Assembly: GCA_018817205.1 (NCBI GenBank) | Contig: JAHIUE010000086.1 | Span: 1 to 8,588, forward strand | DNA from: Patescibacteria group bacterium | GTDB taxonomy: Bacteria > Patescibacteriota > Microgenomatia > Daviesbacterales > UBA10151 | Reading direction: 5' to 3' | Length of the DNA: 8,588 nt | In this document: positions 5,097 to 8,588 of the stretch, in pieces | How the letters are laid out: every line of letters begins with the position of its first letter | How positions within the stretch are numbered: the first letter of the stretch is position 1 | Translations under genes and position numbers: made by a program | The notes under the pieces: model-generated | What the model was told of the DNA's origin: nothing | Databases searched by the model: none | What the model saw: only the letters and a program-made list of their open reading frames with translations

Positions 5097-6313
5097 CTCC
5101 CAAGTGCTTCGTCAAGTGTAATCAGCTTATCTTGGGTTTGATTCCTTAAATCTTTCAAGGTAATTTTTCCAGTCTCTGTTTCTTCTGGGCCAATGATGGC
5201 AACGAATGGTATCCCTTTTTGGTCGGCATATTTTAATTGTTTATCCAGTTTGGTTTCAGTATCAAGCCAAAGTTCGGTGTTTATATTATTTTCGCGAAGT
5301 TTAGATGCTACTTCAATTGATTTTTGTTCAAGCTCTTTTGAAAAAATAGTTACCAAAACTTTTGTTGTAGCTAAATCTTCGGGGAATAAATCAAGTTGTT
5401 CCATTGCCTCTATAATTCTGTCAAAACCGTAAGCAACACCAACTGCCGGTATGTCTTTTCCTGCAAACATGCCGATTAATTTATCATATCTTCCACCACC
5501 ACAAACCGAACCCGCAGAATAACCATTTATTTCAATTTCAAAAATAGTACCTGTGTAATAATCAAGACCTCTTGCTAAAGTAGGTGTAAATTCAATCAAA
5601 TTTTTTGGAACTCCCAGTTTTTCCAATGCGGAAAAAATTGGGAGTAATGGAGGACTCTTTTTCAGCAGCTCCAAATAATTAAGCGCTTCATTTGCCCAGT
5701 TTTTATCTGCTCCTTTTTCAATCAATTCAGAAATAACAGCCTCTTTCCCTATCTTTCTTAATTTATCGAGGGTTCTTATGTAATTAAATTCAAACTTATA
5801 TCCCTCATTAACATAAAAGACATTTCTATCATTTATTAACACTTTAAAATTTTTGAACCCCAGACTTTCTAAGGATTTTATTGTGCAGGCAATAATCTCG
5901 GCATCGGAAAGGGGAGAGGAAGATCCAACAGTATCAATGTCGCATTGCAAAAATTCCCTGTATCTGCCTTTTTGGGTATTTTCCGCTCTCCAAACAGGCT
6001 GGATCTGATATCTTTTAAACGGAACAGGCAACTGGTTTTGATATTGCGCAACAACTCGTGCTAATGGAACAGTTTGGTCATAACGTAAAGCAACTTTGCG
6101 GCCGCCATTGTCAGTAAAGCGGTACATTAATTTATCGCCTTCATCCCCGTATTTACCAAGGAGAACCTCTTCATACTCCAAAGCCGGAGTTTCCAGAGGC
6201 TCAAAACCAAAAGACTCAAAAACCTGTTTTAAGATATTTACCACATACTGCCGCTTCCGGGTCTCGTCCGGCAAAAAACCCCTAAATCCTTTTAATGTTT
6301 GCGCTTTTATCAT
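5078..6313 (-). CDS. hisS: Histidyl-tRNA synthetase
   Basis: This class II aminoacyl-tRNA synthetase charges tRNA-His in the cytoplasm. From the ATG at 6313 it has 411 residues, normal for the family, starting LKGFRGFLPDE (7-17). Motif 2 is at about 102-126 with WRAENTQKGRYREF; the histidine-binding LARGLDYYTGT is at 247-257 and GGGRYDKL at 272-279; motif 3 is GVAYGFDRI (292-300). The anticodon-binding domain occupies about 318-405. The frame continues upstream to a GTG at 6361 inside hisG, but those residues do not resemble HisS and a TATAAT lies just upstream of 6313. The last residues, GRIQSAE, come from heptad repeat DNA. hisG ends 22 bases upstream; both genes follow a His-type T-box leader, so expression should respond to uncharged tRNA-His. 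Confidence 0.96.
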   Translation of the reverse strand: MIKAQTLKGFRGFLPDETRKRQYVVNILKQVFESFGFEPLETPALEYEEVLLGKYGDEGDKLMYRFTDNGGRKVALRYDQTVPLARVVAQYQNQLPVPFKRYQIQPVWRAENTQKGRYREFLQCDIDTVGSSSPLSDAEIIACTIKSLESLGFKNFKVLINDRNVFYVNEGYKFEFNYIRTLDKLRKIGKEAVISELIEKGADKNWANEALNYLELLKKSPPLLPIFSALEKLGVPKNLIEFTPTLARGLDYYTGTIFEIEINGYSAGSVCGGGRYDKLIGMFAGKDIPAVGVAYGFDRIIEAMEQLDLFPEDLATTKVLVTIFSKELEQKSIEVASKLRENNINTELWLDTETKLDKQLKYADQKGIPFVAIIGPEETETGKITLKDLRNQTQDKLITLDEALGRIQSAE

Positions 6314-6325
6314 AAGTCTCTTTTC

Positions 6326-6331
6326 ATTATA
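6326..6331 (-). promoter_or_regulatory. Possible internal promoter -10 for hisS
   Basis: A perfect TATAAT on the minus strand in the 22-base gap between hisG and hisS, ending 12 bases before the hisS ATG. The upstream region overlapping the hisG end has no good -35 (TTAAAC at an 18-base spacing is the best). If active it would give hisS T-box-independent expression with a leader of about 5 bases. A chance match in AT-rich DNA is possible. Confidence 0.4.
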
Positions 6332-6335
6332 CAGA

Positions 6336-7340
6336 TTATTCAATATATTGTTTAACTTCACTTCTTACAACAGTTGATGCTCCAAGCCTTCTTAATTCTT
6401 GGAGGGTACTTGGAAAACGATTTCTTCTGATTAAAATATTTACTGCCGCAAATTTTTTCATTTGTATGATTGTTGGTTCATCAGCGCATAGACCTTCTTC
6501 GACCAAATATTCCCTTAATTCATCCAATCTTGGTAGTGGCACATTAAATTTAACATCAAAATATTTCTTGCCCACAACAGCCCCGTATAATTGATCAAAG
6601 ATTTCTTGAGCCTTTACCTCTTTCCAACCCTTGCAACTTGGTCCTGCATAAAGCCCAACGCTGGACTCCATAATTTCGTCGATAGCTCTTAAACGGTTTT
6701 CTCTCAATGATCTACCTGTTTGTGAATTGTCAGAGATTACTGCATACCCCATTTCTATTGATTGTTCTGTCGCCCCATCTGAACCGAGTATCTGTACGAG
6801 TCGATTTCTTCCTCTTGTCATACCTCTGTATTGTACAAATGGGGATACTAGTCCAAAAATCTCACGATAAGCTTCATTTTGAAGTATAGCCCGAGCGGTC
6901 AGATTCACATATTCAGTGGAGAAATAAATAGGTTTACGTTTTTTCTTATCTCTTAAAGCCTCAAAAACATCAGAAAGTGATTGAAAATCACTAGGTTCTG
7001 ATACGGCGATAATTAGCCTTGTTTGTCCGTATTCTAAATCTCCAATTTTACGTACCGAACGGCTGCCGTTTACTCTGTCTTCTTCTACCCAATCATCGCC
7101 GATTATGGCAGTATCCAAAAATCCCTTACTTAAATCTACAGGAGAACGCTGTGGTCTTGTAATAAAGGCTCTAATTTCCGGATCGTTCGCTATATCTACC
7201 TTTGCGGATTCTTTGCCTGGTTCATATCCACGCACATCATAACCAGCATTGGTTAAAATTTCGTAAGTATTAGCTCTGCCGGGAGTATTTAAGCTCCCTT
7301 TTGGCAAACCTATTCTTATTTCTTTTAATTCTGCTCCCAT
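6336..7340 (-). CDS. hisG: ATP phosphoribosyltransferase, long form (HisG-L)
   Basis: HisG joins ATP and PRPP in the first committed step of histidine biosynthesis. The 334 residues show the N-terminal RIGLPKGSL (9-17), LDTAIIGDDWVEE (75-87) as in the HisG family LGIIGxDxxxE segment, and a PRPP-binding segment near 200-217 (AVISDNSQTGRSLRENRL) that parallels the family pattern ADAIVDxVxTGxTLxxNxL. The C-terminal part (about 262-334), ending ELRRLGASTVV, matches the ACT-like regulatory domain of the long form, so HisZ is not expected to be needed and feedback by histidine is likely. AGGA (7348-7351) lies 7 bases before the ATG. No other histidine biosynthesis gene is in the window; the partner here is hisS. 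Some segments diverge from classical HisG, so a changed role cannot be excluded. Confidence 0.88.
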   Translation of the reverse strand: MGAELKEIRIGLPKGSLNTPGRANTYEILTNAGYDVRGYEPGKESAKVDIANDPEIRAFITRPQRSPVDLSKGFLDTAIIGDDWVEEDRVNGSRSVRKIGDLEYGQTRLIIAVSEPSDFQSLSDVFEALRDKKKRKPIYFSTEYVNLTARAILQNEAYREIFGLVSPFVQYRGMTRGRNRLVQILGSDGATEQSIEMGYAVISDNSQTGRSLRENRLRAIDEIMESSVGLYAGPSCKGWKEVKAQEIFDQLYGAVVGKKYFDVKFNVPLPRLDELREYLVEEGLCADEPTIIQMKKFAAVNILIRRNRFPSTLQELRRLGASTVVRSEVKQYIE

Positions 7341-7359
7341 ATTTTAATCCTATAATACT

Positions 7360-7388
7360 ATCATAAAACTTATTTTCTTTCAAATCAA
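7360..7388 (-). promoter_or_regulatory. Possible hisG-proximal promoter
   Basis: On the minus strand, TTGATT (7388-7383), a 17-base spacer, and TATGAT (7365-7360; one mismatch to TATAAT). A shifted alternative is TTGAAA with TAGTAT, also 17 apart. It lies after both terminator hairpins and 20 bases upstream of the hisG ATG, so it could bypass the T-box. The matches are moderate and the DNA is AT-rich. Confidence 0.4.
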
Positions 7389-7398
7389 AATCCCAACT

Positions 7399-7458
7399 AA
7401 AAAACCTCCCGTTCTTTGTCCGTTAACCAATTAAGGCTAATGAACAAGGAACGAGAGG
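7399..7458 (-). terminator. Long intrinsic-terminator hairpin upstream of hisG
   Basis: On the minus strand, 7458-7435 pairs with 7428-7405 across a 6-base loop: 24 positions with only two mismatches and a few G-U pairs, followed directly by TTTTTT (7404-7399). Its 5' arm start, CCTCTCGTTCC (7458-7448), can instead pair with the T-box segment GGGACCGCGGGAGG (7512-7499), so the two structures exclude each other. This is the likely regulated terminator, or one of two. Confidence 0.75.
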
Positions 7459-7461
7459 CTC

Positions 7462-7689
7462 AAAAAAAAGGACCCTTCGACTTAGCTCAGGGCTATAGCC
7501 TCCCGCGGTCCCATCCTGTTTTTCTTAAAAATTGCTTTCTAAGAACTCTTAGTGGCGACTCCGCTAGGCGACATCGTCTGTTTCGTTTAACGGTTAAACT
7601 TCCGTAGAGTATTTGGCTCTCAGCTTTTGGATCGTGACTCCAATACAAACGCTTTTTTACCCCGCTAAGCGGGGTGGTTATTTAGTTGT
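7462..7689 (-). promoter_or_regulatory. T-box leader, predicted tRNA-His-responsive, controlling hisG-hisS
   Basis: The minus strand carries UGGGACCGCG at 7513-7504, a full match to the T-box core UGGNACCGCG that binds the NCCA end of uncharged tRNA. N is G, which would pair with C73; C73 is characteristic of bacterial tRNA-His, and the genes downstream are hisG and hisS. Before it are a hairpin near the 5' end (CCCCGC/GCGGGG, 7674-7660), a hairpin TTGGA/TCCAA (7643-7627) whose 7-base loop contains CAC, a His codon and specifier candidate, and a short stem CTAAG/CTTAG just upstream of the T-box. After it, GGACC (7511-7507) can pair with GGTCC (7474-7470), and CCCT (7491-7488) with AGGG, followed by eight T (7469-7462): a first terminator. 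Stem I is unusually short and I could not fold it into the canonical form, so the specifier is tentative. The T-box core is convincing. Confidence 0.8.
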
Positions 7690-7695
7690 AAATAT

Positions 7696-7723
7696 AGTAT
7701 ACCACAAAATGTCTGGATGTCAA
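7696..7723 (-). promoter_or_regulatory. Strong promoter of the T-box leader
   Basis: On the minus strand, a perfect TTGACA (7723-7718), a 16-base spacer, and TATACT (7701-7696) preceded by TGG, giving an extended -10. Transcription should start near 7689 and run into the T-box leader and hisG. It is the best -35/-10 pair seen in the window. Confidence 0.75.
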
Positions 7724-7774
7724 ATATTACTATCGGTTACTTGGGATGAAAGATAAAAAATATTTCTCCTTTTT

Positions 7775-7783
7775 TGATATACT
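7775..7783 (+). promoter_or_regulatory. Extended -10 promoter of the hypothetical gene at 7793
   Basis: TGATATACT ends 9 bases before the ATG at 7793; transcription would start about 2-3 bases before the start codon, giving an effectively leaderless mRNA. No good -35 is seen (A-rich instead). The nonamer is identical to that upstream of rpmE. Confidence 0.55.
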
Positions 7784-7792
7784 TGCAGCCAT

Positions 7793-8428
7793 ATGGAAAG
7801 AGAAATAGCTTGGTTAAATAGTATAGTACCCCAAGGATCAGAAATTCTTAATGAAACAGATTCTCATCATGGTTTACTCTCTAAGGCTTATGAAGTAATT
7901 ACTCATGCTATTGATACGTACGGCTCAGAAAGTCAAGAGTATCTTGATGCATGCAGTGCATACGGAAGACGATTATTGTGTTTCTGGGGATCACAAATGT
8001 CAGGTCTTCAAAGCCGCGTTGCACCAAAAACACGAACTCCATATGAACAAGACATGGATAATGTAAGACACGAGAGAATCTTGGACTACGAAGAATTGCC
8101 TCAAGATGGTGACAAAAGACGATTTTTACGAACTACTGAAGGGAATTTCAGTCTTTTTGCTGATACTAAACAGGTTCCAAGAATGGATATTTTCATGCAA
8201 ATAGGAAACCCACAGTCATCTGCATATGAGCAGTTTTCATTAAGAGTTCTCGATGGTCGCATAGATGAAATAGATGCTCCGAAAATCATTTCACGAAAAG
8301 ATGATACCTATTTTGAGGTTATCTTGCGTATGGGAGCTGTAAATACCATAACGCGAAGTACCGATTTATCTGGAGTTGTGCAAGATAAAAGAACAATAAG
8401 ACGATTACGAGGATTTGGAAAAACTTAG
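7793..8428 (+). CDS. Hypothetical protein, 211 aa, not recognised
   Basis: I do not recognise this protein. It has no signal peptide or membrane segment, so it is probably cytoplasmic. The first 75 residues look helical (LLSKAYEVITHAIDTYG; EYLDACSAYGRRLLCFWG), with an HH pair at 25-26 and two cysteines at 54 and 63. The middle is charged and the last 100 residues look mixed alpha/beta (FSLRVLDGRIDEIDAP; YFEVILRMGAVNTITRSTD), ending in the basic RRLRGFGKT. No catalytic motif is evident. The ATG at 7793 is supported by an extended -10 nine bases upstream and has no Shine-Dalgarno sequence. The gene is divergent from the T-box/hisG unit, and a nucleotidyltransferase starts 30 bases after it. The clean long frame supports a real gene. 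Confidence 0.8.
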   Translation: MEREIAWLNSIVPQGSEILNETDSHHGLLSKAYEVITHAIDTYGSESQEYLDACSAYGRRLLCFWGSQMSGLQSRVAPKTRTPYEQDMDNVRHERILDYEELPQDGDKRRFLRTTEGNFSLFADTKQVPRMDIFMQIGNPQSSAYEQFSLRVLDGRIDEIDAPKIISRKDDTYFEVILRMGAVNTITRSTDLSGVVQDKRTIRRLRGFGKT

Positions 8429-8458
8429 TGTATTGTTAAAATATGTTAAGATTATTTC

Positions 8459-8588
8459 ATGGTTAATTGTGCAATTATTTTGGCAGGGGGGAAAGGGGAA
8501 AGGCTTAGGCCCTATACCAATGACAGGCCTAAAGTAATGGTTGAGGTGACCGGAAAGCCTATTCTTGCCTGGCAAATAGAATGGCTTA
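8459..8588 (+). CDS. Sugar-phosphate nucleotidyltransferase, N-terminal part (3' end outside window)
   Basis: Only the first 43 residues are present, but they hold the signature of the nucleotidyltransferase family (GlmU/RmlA/ManC-like): a hydrophobic strand followed by LAGGKGERLRPYTNDRPK (8-25), which binds the nucleotide triphosphate, then the conserved PKVMVEVTGKPIL. Such enzymes make NDP-sugars (GDP-mannose, dTDP- or UDP-glucose) for cell-surface glycans; the substrate cannot be told from this fragment. The ATG at 8459 has no Shine-Dalgarno sequence. A weak extended -10 (TGTTAAGAT, 8444-8452) ends 6 bases before it, which again would give a leaderless start. Confidence 0.9.
   Translation, partial: MVNCAIILAGGKGERLRPYTNDRPKVMVEVTGKPILAWQIEWL

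Noticed and set aside
5089..5115. TTG start of the four-helix bundle gene
   Set aside because: No ribosome binding site upstream; the GTG at 5088 has GGGAG at 8 bases. It remains possible.
6314..6361. GTG start of hisS inside hisG
   Set aside because: The extra 16 residues do not look like a HisS N terminus; the ATG at 6313 fits the family and follows a -10 element.
7416..7607. 63-residue plus-strand frame in the hisG upstream region
   Set aside because: It runs antisense through the T-box, terminators and repeat-like element; its codons are explained by these structures, and there is no start context.
7600..7680. Possible tRNA-His on the plus strand (GTG in a seven-base loop, GAG/CTC arm before it)
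   Set aside because: No T arm, no acceptor stem and position 33 is C; the region is better explained as the T-box leader on the other strand.

Overview
The window looks like a piece of a Patescibacteria/CPR-type genome (Microgenomates-like; inferred from gene character, no search was run). It has moderate GC, tightly packed essential genes, a release factor and its methyltransferase both shortened at the N terminus, extended -10 promoters very close to start codons, and several kinds of short repeats lodged in or between genes. Both ends cut through genes.

Layout. Plus strand, 1-1803: the 3' end of a KOW-like-domain protein, an S41 C-terminal processing peptidase with a PDZ domain, and a possible 40-residue membrane peptide. 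Minus strand, 7723 down to 1829: a promoter and T-box leader, then hisG (ATP phosphoribosyltransferase, long form), hisS (histidyl-tRNA synthetase), a four-helix bundle protein, an EamA/DMT transporter, rpmE (L31), prfA (RF1) and prmC (release factor methyltransferase). Plus strand again, 7793-8588: an unrecognised 211-residue protein and the start of a sugar nucleotidyltransferase, divergent from hisG.

How the parts work together. hisG and hisS make and use histidine, and lie downstream of a leader carrying a T-box core, UGGGACCGCG. The variable base of its UGGN is G, which would pair with C73, the unusual discriminator base of bacterial tRNA-His. Uncharged tRNA-His therefore probably controls this unit. 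The T-box is followed by two intrinsic-terminator-like hairpins and a second promoter candidate. rpmE, prfA and prmC form a compact translation block: L31's stop codon touches RF1's start codon, and prmC, whose product methylates the GGQ glutamine of RF1, starts inside prfA.

The most unusual signal is a family of 7-bp-period repeat arrays. Two arrays in inverted orientation flank the four-helix bundle gene and supply its first and last codons as well as the C terminus of hisS. Other arrays lie in-frame inside prfA and at the end of the peptidase gene. A separate GC-rich palindromic element is inserted in-frame in the transporter gene. The four-helix bundle gene with its inverted arrays is the best candidate for an undescribed mobile or repeat-spreading unit; the His T-box in a CPR-like genome is the best candidate for an undescribed regulatory arrangement.
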